Shown here piece after piece: positions 1 through 8,000 of a DNA stretch of 16,997 nucleotides. Numbering within the stretch: position 1 is the stretch's first letter; every line of letters starts with the position of its first letter. Origin of the DNA: an uncultured Lachnospiraceae bacterium (GTDB taxonomy: Bacteria; Bacillota; Clostridia; Lachnospirales; Lachnospiraceae); NCBI GenBank assembly GCA_910586755.1, contig CAJUJM010000032.1:1-16997 (forward strand), given 5' to 3'. A model generated the notes under the pieces. The model did no database searches, had not been told where the DNA came from, and saw nothing but the letters and a program-made list of their open reading frames with translations. A program made the translations under genes and the position numbers.

Positions 1-639
1 ATCATCTGCGTATTCGATGACCTCCACGCCACGGCTGCGGAGCAGCTCCTTTTTCCACTGCTTTGCATCCGCAGACATATGGACGATTACCCGAAAGCCC
101 AGCTTTGCGCTCATAATGCCAATGCTCATCCCCAGGTTGCCAGTGCTTCCCACCTGTACCGTATGCTTTCCGAAAAATGCTGTAAATTCCGGTTCCGCCA
201 AAATGCTGTAGTCATCAGTTTCCTTTAACATTCCGGACTCTAAGGCCAAATCTTCTGCATGCTTTAAGACCTCATAGATACCGCCTCTGGCTTTTACAGA
301 ACCGGATACCGGAAGATGGCTGTCCATTTTCAGCATCAAATTTCCTGCAATTCCTGCTCCGTATTCTTTGTTTAAGAATTCTTTCATTTTGGGGATACGC
401 CGCAGCTCCGATTCGATAATGCCATTCGTCGCTTCCAACTCGGGAAACACCTTCTTCAAATAGGGGGCAAATCTCAGCAGACGGTCGCTGGCATCTTTTA
501 TCTGATCCGGCTGTACCAGGGTAATATTCTGTTCTGCCTCCGGAACCATCTTATCATTGAGCCAGAATGTCTCTTTTAGCTGTACCGCATCTGCCACAGC
601 CGGAATGGTATCGATATATTTTTGAAATTCAACATTCAT
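1..639 (-). CDS. dsdA: D-serine ammonia-lyase (D-serine dehydratase), N-terminal 213 residues, cut by window edge
   Basis: A PLP-dependent enzyme that deaminates D-serine to pyruvate and ammonia in the cytoplasm, used for D-serine detoxification or as a carbon and nitrogen source. The frame is open from an ATG at 639 to base 1, giving 213 codons of a protein usually near 440 residues, so the C-terminal half lies outside the window. The N-terminal region matches E. coli DsdA as I remember it: the RFAPYL segment, GIIESEL, the PLP-lysine segment SHLPVSGSVKARGGIYEV, VGSTGNLG (phosphate-binding) and VHMSADAKQWKK. The start lies 7 nt after the stop of the symporter gene and follows AGGAGA and AAGGAA stretches, so the two genes are translated from one message. 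I see no truncation other than the window edge. Identification rests on motif recognition and is firm. Confidence 0.93.
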   Translation of the reverse strand, partial: MNVEFQKYIDTIPAVADAVQLKETFWLNDKMVPEAEQNITLVQPDQIKDASDRLLRFAPYLKKVFPELEATNGIIESELRRIPKMKEFLNKEYGAGIAGNLMLKMDSHLPVSGSVKARGGIYEVLKHAEDLALESGMLKETDDYSILAEPEFTAFFGKHTVQVGSTGNLGMSIGIMSAKLGFRVIVHMSADAKQWKKELLRSRGVEVIEYADD

Positions 640-646
640 AATTTCC

Positions 647-2011
647 TTACTCTCCTTTTTCCTTCAGATATCCGTTAGCCGGATCCATAAATTCTCCCGT
701 CAGTTTCCGAACCTGAGGCGCCAGACAAATCAGCGCCGCTATATTGGGAATAATCAAAAGGCCCAGGGCGCAGTCCTGGATGGACCACACCATATCAATG
801 GTACTTAAACTGCCCAAAATGATAACAAACGGAAAAATAATCCGGTAAATCTTTGCCCAGCCTGGCTTTTTCAGATAGTTGAGACTGACATGTCCGAAAT
901 ACCACTGACTCATGAGAGAGGTGCTGGCAAAGAGAATTAAGCTGATGTAAATCACATACTGCATCCCCGGAAGCACAGACTTAAAAGCCGCAGCCGCCAA
1001 AGTAGAGGCATTGGCATGATAGGTATTGGCTCCGGTAATTAAAACCGTAAAGCCGGTGGTGCTACAGATAATCATAGTATCCACAAAGACTTCGATTACG
1101 CCGTAAAACCCCTGGCGCACCGGATGATCCACCTCCGCAGAGGAATGGAGCACCGCTGCGGAACCTTCCCCGGCCTCATTAAAGTACAGGCCTCTCGCCA
1201 CGCCGAAACGCATAGCTTCCCGCATGGTGACGCCTGCTAAAGCGCCTCCTCCGGCCTCAAGGGTAAATGCCCCTTTAAAAACAGAAGCAAACATGGCTGG
1301 GATCTGTCCTGCATGAAGCAAAAGCACTACAATCCCTCCTGCCACATAAATCCCAGCCATAACCGGTACAACCCGCTGGGCCACCTGAACCAGCCGTTTA
1401 AATCCGCCACTGATAATAAAACTCATGATTGCTGCCAAGAGCAGCCCGGTAAGTAAAAACGGCGCCTGAAATCCTTCGTTTACTACATTAGAAATAGTAT
1501 TGGCCTGAATCAGTGTTCCTCCTGCATTCTGGATAAACAGCATGCAGGCCACAAAAACGCCGGCCCACTTCCACTTCATTCCATACTCAATATAATACAT
1601 GGGGCCTCCATTAATATTTCCCTGGCTGTCTTTCCCATGATATTTCATTCCCACTACAATTTCCCCAAACTTGGTAGCCATTCCAAAAAACGCAGCTACC
1701 CACATCCAGAACAGGGCCCCGGGACCTCCGGCTAAAATTGCCGTGGATACTCCTACAATGTTTCCGCTTCCCACACAGCTGGCGATAGCTGCACATAATG
1801 CCTGGTAGGAAGAGCACTTTTTCTCATCTTTTACCTGGGCCTTCTCTTTTTTCAAGGAAAAAAAGCCTTTTCTAAAAAGAGTTATACATTGAAACTGGAC
1901 GAATCCAGTCATTATCGTATAGAAAAGGCCAAGACCTAAAAGGGCAATTAAAAGCCAGTCTCCCCACAAAAAATCAGCAAGAGCTTTAAAAACTGCTTCT
2001 ATTCCCGCCAT
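647..2011 (-). CDS. sodium:alanine/glycine symporter, AGCS family
   Basis: An integral membrane symporter of the AGCS (AlsT/DagA) family, which imports alanine, glycine and in some members D-alanine or D-serine together with Na+. The 454-aa length is normal for the family. The sequence shows about ten hydrophobic helices, the early segment SCVGSGNIVGVSTAILAGGP, the family signature NGGPMYYIEYG near residues 134-144, and FNEAGEGSAAVLHSSAEVDHP around 276-296. The ATG at 2011 has a GAGGAA ribosome site 8 nt upstream. It lies 11 nt after the hydrolase remnant and 7 nt before dsdA, all in one direction. The pairing with dsdA suggests that D-serine, or D-serine together with D-alanine and glycine, is the physiological substrate. 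That is inferred from context, since the family does not reveal substrate from sequence. Its original promoter probably lay upstream of the broken hydrolase gene and appears to be lost. Confidence 0.93.
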   Translation of the reverse strand: MAGIEAVFKALADFLWGDWLLIALLGLGLFYTIMTGFVQFQCITLFRKGFFSLKKEKAQVKDEKKCSSYQALCAAIASCVGSGNIVGVSTAILAGGPGALFWMWVAAFFGMATKFGEIVVGMKYHGKDSQGNINGGPMYYIEYGMKWKWAGVFVACMLFIQNAGGTLIQANTISNVVNEGFQAPFLLTGLLLAAIMSFIISGGFKRLVQVAQRVVPVMAGIYVAGGIVVLLLHAGQIPAMFASVFKGAFTLEAGGGALAGVTMREAMRFGVARGLYFNEAGEGSAAVLHSSAEVDHPVRQGFYGVIEVFVDTMIICSTTGFTVLITGANTYHANASTLAAAAFKSVLPGMQYVIYISLILFASTSLMSQWYFGHVSLNYLKKPGWAKIYRIIFPFVIILGSLSTIDMVWSIQDCALGLLIIPNIAALICLAPQVRKLTGEFMDPANGYLKEKGE

Positions 2012-2022
2012 AAATCATTTCC

Positions 2023-2376
2023 TCACTTTAGAAGATTAACGCCCTGGGCGTCTGGAAGGCGCGCCCCCATAATGGCTGCCAAAGTAGGAGCAACATCAAT
2101 CAGGCGGACATTTTCTACATTTCCTTTTTCAATTCCTGCGCCAGTAATCATAAAGGAAGCCCGCATTTCCGGAAATTCCTCGCTGTAACCGTGCTGGGCC
2201 TTCTGAGTCAATCTGGTACGGCAATACTCACCGTCCACATCATCCCGAAGCTCATAGCCTTTCTTGGATACCAGGACATAAGCTGCCTCCGGAAAGCCTC
2301 CTCTTGTCTTTGCCTCCATTGGATCCACCACTTCTAAAATACCGCTTTCCGGATCCGCCAGCAAATCATCCAGCGG
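2023..2376 (-). pseudogene. 3' remnant of an alkaline-phosphatase-superfamily phosphodiesterase/pyrophosphatase
   Basis: About 115 C-terminal residues of an AlkP-superfamily hydrolase (type I phosphodiesterase / nucleotide pyrophosphatase group). Visible are the late block HGYSEEFPEMRASFMITG, which resembles the metal-binding His and following strand of this superfamily, and the typical ending LIDVAPTLAAIMG. Full proteins run about 400-450 residues and carry the nucleophile Thr/Ser and first metal ligands in the N-terminal half, which is absent here. The frame reads back through DDLLADPESG and meets an in-frame TAG at 2377-2379, exactly where an MFS reading frame begins on the other strand. 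The longest open frame would start at a TTG at 2364, which has no ribosome site. The fragment cannot be a working enzyme. It is the first member of the operon with the symporter and dsdA. The identity of the lost part and the substrate are unknown. Confidence 0.8.
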
Positions 2377-2800
2377 CTATATTACCGATAAGGTGCTCCA
2401 TTCTGCAACCAAGTATTTGCGTATTGCATTTACCGCTGTTACCGTAGTTCTGGTAGTGTTTACGTTCCTGCCCCACCAGAGTATGGGAATCATTTTGGGT
2501 ATGGCCATCAGTCTTGGCATCAGTGCCATTGTTTACAGCATGCGCGCTATCTTCTTCGCTCCTATGGACGAGGTGGATGTTCCCCGTGAAATTACCGGTT
2601 CCGCCATGTCCCTTGGATCCTTCGTCGGCTACCTTCCGGGCGCGTTTATGTACGCTGTTTACGGCGGTATCCTGGACAATTTTGAAGGCATTGCCGGATA
2701 CCGGATTGTGTTCCTTATTATGGCAGTATTTGCAGTCTGCGGTATTTTGTTAAGCTCTTATATTTTATCTCTTATGAAAAAGGCAAAAGCTGCCGCTTAA
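2375..2800 (+). pseudogene. 3' remnant of an MFS transporter
   Basis: About 141 C-terminal residues of a major facilitator transporter. The frame enters at GYITDKVLHSATKYLR, which looks like the cytoplasmic loop after a transmembrane helix. It continues through roughly four hydrophobic helices, with the loop FFAPMDEVDVPREITGSAMS between two of them, and ends in a short basic tail (LMKKAKAAA). MFS proteins usually have 12 helices in about 420 residues, so about two thirds are missing. No plausible ribosome site precedes the GTG at 2393. The fragment lies back-to-back with the hydrolase remnant on the other strand, so one deletion through a divergent gene pair would explain both. The loop recalls the YihN/YqcE-like subgroup, but I am not certain of that. 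Its own terminator follows directly. Confidence 0.8.
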
Positions 2801-2818
2801 ATTGTAAAAACTTATAGG

Positions 2819-2880
2819 AAAAGAGAATCCCGAAAGCTTCAGGATTTTGAACCATTGAAGCTTTTGGGGATTCTCTTTTT
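2819..2880 (+). terminator. Rho-independent terminator after the MFS remnant
   Basis: The arms at 2819-2841 and 2856-2879 pair over about 22 positions with one bulge or mismatch near the middle, around a 14-nt loop, and end in a T-rich tract (TTCTCTTTTTTATTTG). The reverse strand also ends in TTTT, so the element may work both ways and isolate the restriction-modification cassette from the remnants. Confidence 0.88.
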
Positions 2881-2891
2881 TATTTGTTTTA

Positions 2892-2935
2892 TTGATACTT
2901 ATTGTATGTAGACCTTTTGTATTCAAACTTATTAT
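2892..2935 (+). promoter_or_regulatory. Candidate controller-protein promoter with tandem repeats
   Basis: Two adjacent 15-bp units, both starting TTGTAT (2902-2916 and 2917-2931), agree at 10 of 15 positions. A TATTAT -10-like hexamer (2930-2935) follows directly, with no good -35 at 16-18 bp. A second repeat, ACTTATT, occurs at 2897 and 2927. This arrangement would fit a promoter activated by the C protein, but the units do not match a C-box consensus I know. It is a candidate only. Confidence 0.35.
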
Positions 2936-2959
2936 AGTATGGGATATGGAGGTTTAAGT

Positions 2960-3175
2960 ATGGATATTGTAAAAGTTTTCGGCACTAATCTAAAAAAATA
3001 TCGCACTGCTATGGGAATCTCTCAAGAAGCCTTTGCTGATAAATGCGGTATGCATCGTACCTACATCAGTTCTATTGAGTGCTATCGAAGAAGTATCTCT
3101 CTTGAAAATATTCAAAGAATTGCGGATGCACTTGATATTGAAACTTACAAGCTATTCATTGAGGAGGACCTATAA
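2960..3175 (+). CDS. XRE-family helix-turn-helix controller (C) protein of the restriction-modification system
   Basis: A 71-residue protein consisting almost entirely of one XRE/Cro-type helix-turn-helix domain. Helices 2 and 3 are visible in SQEAFADKCGMHRTYISSIE (about residues 22-41), followed by RSISLENIQRIADALDI. This size and composition are those of C proteins, dimeric regulators that delay endonuclease expression until the host DNA is methylated. The ATG at 2960 is chosen over the one at 2939 because GGAGG at 2948-2952 sits 7 nt in front of it. The stop overlaps the endonuclease start by one base (TAATG), so the two genes are translationally coupled, which is the classic C-R arrangement. 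The role is inferred from domain, size and neighbours. Whether it also acts at the methyltransferase promoter is unknown. Confidence 0.88.
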   Translation: MDIVKVFGTNLKKYRTAMGISQEAFADKCGMHRTYISSIECYRRSISLENIQRIADALDIETYKLFIEEDL

Positions 3176-3897
3176 TGCAGTATTTCTTAACCAAGTCCCA
3201 GTTGACCCGTATGGAAAATGGCCTGAAAGCTGCTATTTCCATTCCCTTTATCGATGATATTGAGGATTATATTGTTGAAGCCATTTTAGAGTATGCAAAG
3301 GAAATCCAGGGGATCGATCCTTTTACAAATGTTCGTTCCAAACGACTATACGATGTTGTAGATCCGAAAAGCCAAATTGGTTATTCTGTAAAAAGCCTGA
3401 AATGGCCATTTAAAGCAGGAACAGAATCTGAATTTGAGTTAGTGATTCAAAGAGCGGATATTTTCAAAAAGGCCTTGTCCCTTGGCTTTTGCCATCTGGA
3501 TATCAATACAGATCCGCAAACACTTGGCGCTGCACTCCTTACTCATTGGAGAATTAAAGTTGAAGAGGATGCTGTTTTTCAAAATGTGGATGACAAAAGG
3601 ATCTTTGTTCTTTTAAAGTCCACTGACAATAAAAAATTTGCGTTCTTTGAAGAAAACATCCGGCTGTATCAATCTGATGAGATCACTTGGAAATGGACGG
3701 ATAAAACAAAAACTGGCCTTCAAGGCATCCGCAATGAAGACCAGATGTGTGTTTACAGATGGTATCCCAATCAAAAACAGTTCTTTGAGCGTTTTAAACT
3801 TCCTTCAAATATACAGAAATTAGAAATCAACCCAATTCGCCTGGAAAAAGCTCAAGTTGTTGACATTCTTCTTCCTTACCTTCAAGCGCAGCCCTGA
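3175..3897 (+). CDS. Presumptive type II restriction endonuclease
   Basis: A 240-aa protein without a family I can name. Its job is inferred from position: it is coupled to a C protein (TAATG overlap, GAGGAGG ribosome site 7 nt ahead) and converges on an m5C methyltransferase. The sequence is soluble and mixed alpha/beta. The stretch RLYDVVDPKSQIGYSVKSLKW (about 57-77) has acidic residues, a strand and a lysine, roughly like a PD-(D/E)xK core, but the expected acidic residue before the lysine is a serine here, so I do not assign catalytic residues. Other striking blocks are ELVIQRADIFKKALSLGF, TGLQGIRNEDQ and VYRWYPNQKQFFERF. The last 71 bp also encode the methyltransferase C-terminus on the other strand. 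The recognition site cannot be read from the sequence. A modification-dependent or other accessory nuclease is the main alternative. Confidence 0.75.
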   Translation: MQYFLTKSQLTRMENGLKAAISIPFIDDIEDYIVEAILEYAKEIQGIDPFTNVRSKRLYDVVDPKSQIGYSVKSLKWPFKAGTESEFELVIQRADIFKKALSLGFCHLDINTDPQTLGAALLTHWRIKVEEDAVFQNVDDKRIFVLLKSTDNKKFAFFEENIRLYQSDEITWKWTDKTKTGLQGIRNEDQMCVYRWYPNQKQFFERFKLPSNIQKLEINPIRLEKAQVVDILLPYLQAQP

Positions 3898-4981
3898 TGT
3901 TGTCTGCAAGCTGTTCCATAAAATACGGCGGGACTGCATTGCCGATCTGACCGGCCTGCTCATTCCGGTTTCCCATAAAATGAAAATCATCTGAAAATGA
4001 TTGAATCCGCGCCGCCTCCCGCATTGTCAGTCCACGGACTTCTTTGGGATGGGCAAATCGTCCTGAACCAATATGGAATACCCAGCGTGTAATAGTAGGC
4101 GCAACGGAAGTGTAATCAAGCCTTCCGTATGCGCCTGAATAACCGCCTTTTACCTGAAGTTCCGGCGGCATATCCTTTAGCCCCTGCCCCGGGCCTATAG
4201 ATGCCAGTCTGGCAGTCTGCACTGGCCTCATAACATTGGCAATATGGTTATACAAAGAATCCGAGCCTTTCCGCATATGCTGTTGATAATCATTGGTTGC
4301 TTCCCCGGTGTAAGGCATTCCGTCATACCCCTCCCCCTGATTCACAACGGGCAAATCCGAAATTGCATCCCATCCGGCAATCATCTTTTTCCTTTCTTTG
4401 GGAAATGACGGAATTCCCATTTTTGAGGCAAAGAAAAAGCATCTCCGGCGTTTCTGAGGAACTCCGTAGTGAGACATATCGATAATCTCAACCTCAACTT
4501 TATATCCCCACCTTTCAAGGGTACTGACAATTTCTTTTCTCACCACCCCGCCAAACGCATTGTAGATTTCCGCTACATTTTCGATAATCACCACTTCAGG
4601 TTCAATCTCTTTTACAAATCGAAGGTATGCCTTATAGAGTTGATTTCTTGGATCCTCTAAAAAACGTCCTGAGGCTGGTATGTTTTTTGAAAATCCCTGG
4701 CACGGAGGGCCGCCGATAATAATATCAATATTATTCGGATCAACATGAATGTTTTTCAGTGCTTCTATGGGATCCGCGTCTGTAATGTCTAAATTAACAG
4801 CTTTGGCATGTTTATGATTATACTGGTAAGTTTTTAAAGCAATATCCCAGATATCAAGCCCTGCAACAATTTGAAATCCCTTTTTTGCAAGGCCCCAGGA
4901 CATTCCTCCGCATCCACAGAAGAGATCTAACACATTATACTGTTTTCTGCTTATTGTTTCTTTTGAATCCACTGTAGCCAC
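3827..4981 (-). CDS. DNA (cytosine-5) methyltransferase of the type II restriction-modification system
   Basis: Transfers a methyl group from S-adenosylmethionine to C5 of cytosine and so protects host DNA from the neighbouring endonuclease. All main m5C motifs are present in order: motif I DLFCGCGGMSWGL (19-31), motif IV GGPPCQGFS with catalytic Cys94, motif VI ENV (134-136), motif VIII QKRRRCFFFA (176-185), motif IX RLDYTSVAPTITR (287-299) and motif X GNAVPP (348-353). The target recognition region is about 190-285. I choose the GTG at 4981 because GGAGGG lies 7 nt ahead of it. The frame extends to a GTG at 5032, but that codon probably lies at or before the transcription start. The resulting 384 aa is normal for the family. 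The 3' end overlaps the endonuclease gene by 71 bp, convergently. The target sequence is unknown. Confidence 0.95.
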   Translation of the reverse strand: MATVDSKETISRKQYNVLDLFCGCGGMSWGLAKKGFQIVAGLDIWDIALKTYQYNHKHAKAVNLDITDADPIEALKNIHVDPNNIDIIIGGPPCQGFSKNIPASGRFLEDPRNQLYKAYLRFVKEIEPEVVIIENVAEIYNAFGGVVRKEIVSTLERWGYKVEVEIIDMSHYGVPQKRRRCFFFASKMGIPSFPKERKKMIAGWDAISDLPVVNQGEGYDGMPYTGEATNDYQQHMRKGSDSLYNHIANVMRPVQTARLASIGPGQGLKDMPPELQVKGGYSGAYGRLDYTSVAPTITRWVFHIGSGRFAHPKEVRGLTMREAARIQSFSDDFHFMGNRNEQAGQIGNAVPPYFMEQLADNIRAALEGKEEECQQLELFPGELG

Positions 4982-4988
4982 AATGATT

Positions 4989-4994
4989 CCCTCC
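4989..4994 (-). promoter_or_regulatory. Ribosome binding site that decides the methyltransferase start
   Basis: GGAGGG on the minus strand, 7 nt before the GTG at 4981. The upstream GTG at 5032 has no comparable site and falls within a few bases of the predicted transcription start. This supports the shorter, 384-residue protein. Confidence 0.7.
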
Positions 4995-5014
4995 GTGTTT
5001 GTGCCACTGCAGTT

Positions 5015-5032
5015 GTGCTGTTGTTTCAGCAC
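5015..5032. promoter_or_regulatory. Perfect dyad GTGCTG-N6-CAGCAC at the methyltransferase transcription start
   Basis: On the minus strand it reads GTGCTG-AAACAA-CAGCAC and begins 4 nt after the -10 hexamer, so the expected start of transcription (about 5029) falls inside it. It could be an operator for a repressor, such as the C protein, or a 5'-leader hairpin upstream of the ribosome site. It shares no obvious sequence with the controller gene's upstream region. Confidence 0.5.
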
Positions 5033-5035
5033 ACT

Positions 5036-5064
5036 ATTATATCCTTAATTAGATATGATTTCAA
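5036..5064 (-). promoter_or_regulatory. Sigma-A-type promoter of the methyltransferase gene
   Basis: On the minus strand, TTGAAA (5064-5059) and TATAAT (5041-5036) are separated by exactly 17 bp. The -35 overlaps the TGA stop of the GLUG-protein gene (5063-5061). The predicted leader from about 5029 to the GTG at 4981 is close to 50 nt and carries the GGAGGG site. Confidence 0.8.
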
Positions 5065-5068
5065 GGAT
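5041..5068. promoter_or_regulatory. Dyad ATCCTT-N16-AAGGAT spanning the methyltransferase promoter spacer
   Basis: Perfect 6-bp arms at 5041-5046 and 5063-5068, with centres 22 bp apart (about two helical turns). One arm touches the -10 hexamer and the other covers most of the -35. It could be an operator. A hairpin with 6 bp and a 16-nt loop and no T-run would be a poor terminator for the upstream gene. Confidence 0.4.
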
Positions 5069-8000
5069 TTTTCGTTTTTGGAGATACTTTTGAAGGTACT
5101 TTCCGGAGGCGCTTTGGGAATCGCTTCCCTCTTTTTTTCCAAATTACCAGACTCCCAATCATAAAAATTGCCGCTGCCGCCATGATCCATCCGGTAAAGT
5201 CTTTCTCCGGCCTCAGAATCACAAATTCACCGGGTTCATCCATCTGGAATACCAGATAATCCCCGTCCCACCGGCTTTCTGTCACTTCCAGCCCGCCGTT
5301 TTTCATAACCGCCGCCTTAGAATCCTTTGGATATTCTTCTGCCAGGACATGAATGGTAATGGTTTTTGGCATTAAAACTCCTTCCGGCTGCTGAATGGAA
5401 CAGGAATACCGATCTCCCTCAATTTTCTCTGCTGTCAGCCGGGCGCCCGGATAGAAGTTGGCCTCTGCCAGCATAAGGGGCTTTTTATCCTCTGAAGATG
5501 CAATAGTGGTATTCCAGGCTTTGTAGATTGCATGAACCTTTTCATTGCCTGTAATGCAGGACAGATCCTTTTCTTCCCACTCATAATAGTATCCATCCTT
5601 CTTAGGCGCCAAGGGAATGTCCTCTGGTTTTACTCCGCTGCCATACTGGCATGGAATCTTCTTAATCACCTGATCCTCCGCCAGAAATGTCACCATCAGC
5701 TGGCCAAATTCCTCCGGCACCTGCTCCATATCCCGAAATGCTTCATAGGGGATTCCCTGGGCCTGAGCCTCGTAGGTAATCCCGTCCACTGCGCCAATTC
5801 CTTCTTCTACATAGAGATTCCCTTCAACCGCTCCTTCTTCGTCTATATCCCCGGCAATGCTGCCAATCCATTCTCCTTCCCGGTTTTTAAAAGAAACCAT
5901 GGCATAATTTCCCTGAATATCCGTTCCATATCCGGCAATTCCTCCTAAATAATTCTTTCCGTCAACCGTGCACATGCTGTAATTCTGGCGCAGCATAAAG
6001 CCGCTGTCCCCGGCAATTCCTCCGGCATAATTGCCTTCTTTTGCCGTCACATCTCCATAATTCTGGTTCTGAACCAGCGCGCCCATGTTGGCTTTCCCCA
6101 CAATTCCTCCGGCATAATCATTTTTCACATAAATTTCGCCCTGATTTTTACAGCTCAGCACGATTGCCTTGGCATTGCGTACCATATTGAGTGTCTTTTC
6201 ATCCTCAGTCTCCAGATCCTGCTCCGGATCCGCGCTTACTTCTACTCCAATGATTCCCACGATCCCTCCGGACTGATAATCAGAAGAAACCATCCCCTGG
6301 TTGACACACTCATAAATCATTCCCTCTGACAATTCCCCCTGCCCGGCGTCGGAAATGTCCTCAAATAATTCCTTTTCTTCTTTGGCCTGATCAATCCCAT
6401 CGGAAAGTGTATCCCGTATCTGGTCAATCTGGTTTTCCATCTGATTCTTCTGGTCGCGAATCTGATTCCGGCTGGCTCTTAAATCATCCGTTAACGTATC
6501 CATATCGCCGGACAGCAGATCCAGCTCTATTGACATCTCTTCATCCATATTTTCCAGATCCCTTTTTACCCGGTCCCTGTTGATACGAATCACATCCAGC
6601 ATTATGCTGGCCTCTGACTGAAGATCTTGCAAATCAAAGGCAAAATCATCTATGCCTCCCACTACATCCTCCGGAAGATGGACCACCAGATAATCAATGT
6701 CTTCTTTCAGCTGTTCACTGTATTCTAAAAGCTGCTTCAATGTCTGAAAGCGCTGGGTAAGCCACTTCTTCAGGCCTTCTGTGTCGTTAATATCCCCCTC
6801 ATATCCTGCTTCCAGCTTTTTCTCTAATTCCTGAATGTGAAGGATTTTCTCTTTTGCATCCCTTAATTTTCTTTCAGTTTCCCGGCCGGTAAGGACAAAA
6901 TCCATCCGGTCCAAAATCTCCTGAATTTCTTCTGCAGATCTGTCTAACTGCCGGTCAAACCGGTCTCCGTCATCTTTATAGATGTCTTTATAAACTTCCC
7001 CGATGCTTTTTACATTTCCCATCCGGGCATCTACCTGGTCTAAATTTCCGGATGCATTATCCCCGGCTTGTTCCAGGAGTCTGGATAAATTGCGTTCCAT
7101 GTCGGACAAGGTATCCAGCTGATCTTCCAATTGCCCGAATACGTCTTCATCATAGGAAACTGTCAGATAGGGCTCAAACTGTCCAATAATTCCTCCTGTA
7201 TCCTTTCTTCCCTGAATTTCTCCATAATTGAAGCACTGCTCCACCAGGCCGCTCTGGCGCCCGGCAATACCGCCCAGATTATATCCTGTATGGGGATATC
7301 CTACTGCCCCATAATTCTGGCAGCCCCGGATGGTTCCCGGAGACAATCCGGAGATTCCCCCCGCATCATTGACTCTCTCCACACGAATGCTTTCTTCCAG
7401 GCTGATTCCTGCTGCTGAAAGTGAATCTGACTCTATCTCAGCGCTCTGATCTGTGGCATTGATTCCCCCCCGGTTGATACACCCTTCTACCAGCCCTTCA
7501 TTAAGTCCCACAATCCCTCCTGTCTTTAAGTTGCCGGTTATGGTTCCCTCATTGATACAGTTTCGAATGATTCCCGCCGGTTTATTGGTTCCCGCAATTC
7601 CTCCCAACGTCTCCTGAGCAGTAACCTCTCCGGCAAATTCACAATTTTCAATGGTTCCCTCATTGGTTCCCGCAATTCCGCCAATCCCTGTACGGCTCCC
7701 TCCCGGAGAAATCGTTCCCTGTACTTTTAAGTTTCTTACTGTAGCGCCGTCCTCTACATACCGGAACAAGCCCAGGTTAGAGCCGGAAGAACAGATGGAA
7801 AGTCCGGTAATCCTGTGGCCATTTCCCTCAAAGGTCCCGGCAAATACAGGGATGGGCTGAAAATCCGATCCCGTCAGATTAATATCTGCTTCCAGGCTGA
7901 AAGAATTTCCCTTAGAGAAGGATTCCGAAGCGCACTTTCTGCTAAATTCTGCCAATTCCTCAGCTGTATGGATTTTCATGGTTTCCCGGGCAAAGTCTGA

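Noticed and set aside
4982..5032. Upstream GTG start adding 17 residues to the methyltransferase
   Set aside because: It has no ribosome site and sits at or before the expected transcription start, inside a dyad. GGAGGG serves the GTG at 4981.
5532..5948. 138-codon plus-strand open frame
   Set aside because: Antisense to the second GLUG block. The hydrophobic look arises from the reverse complement of repeat codons.
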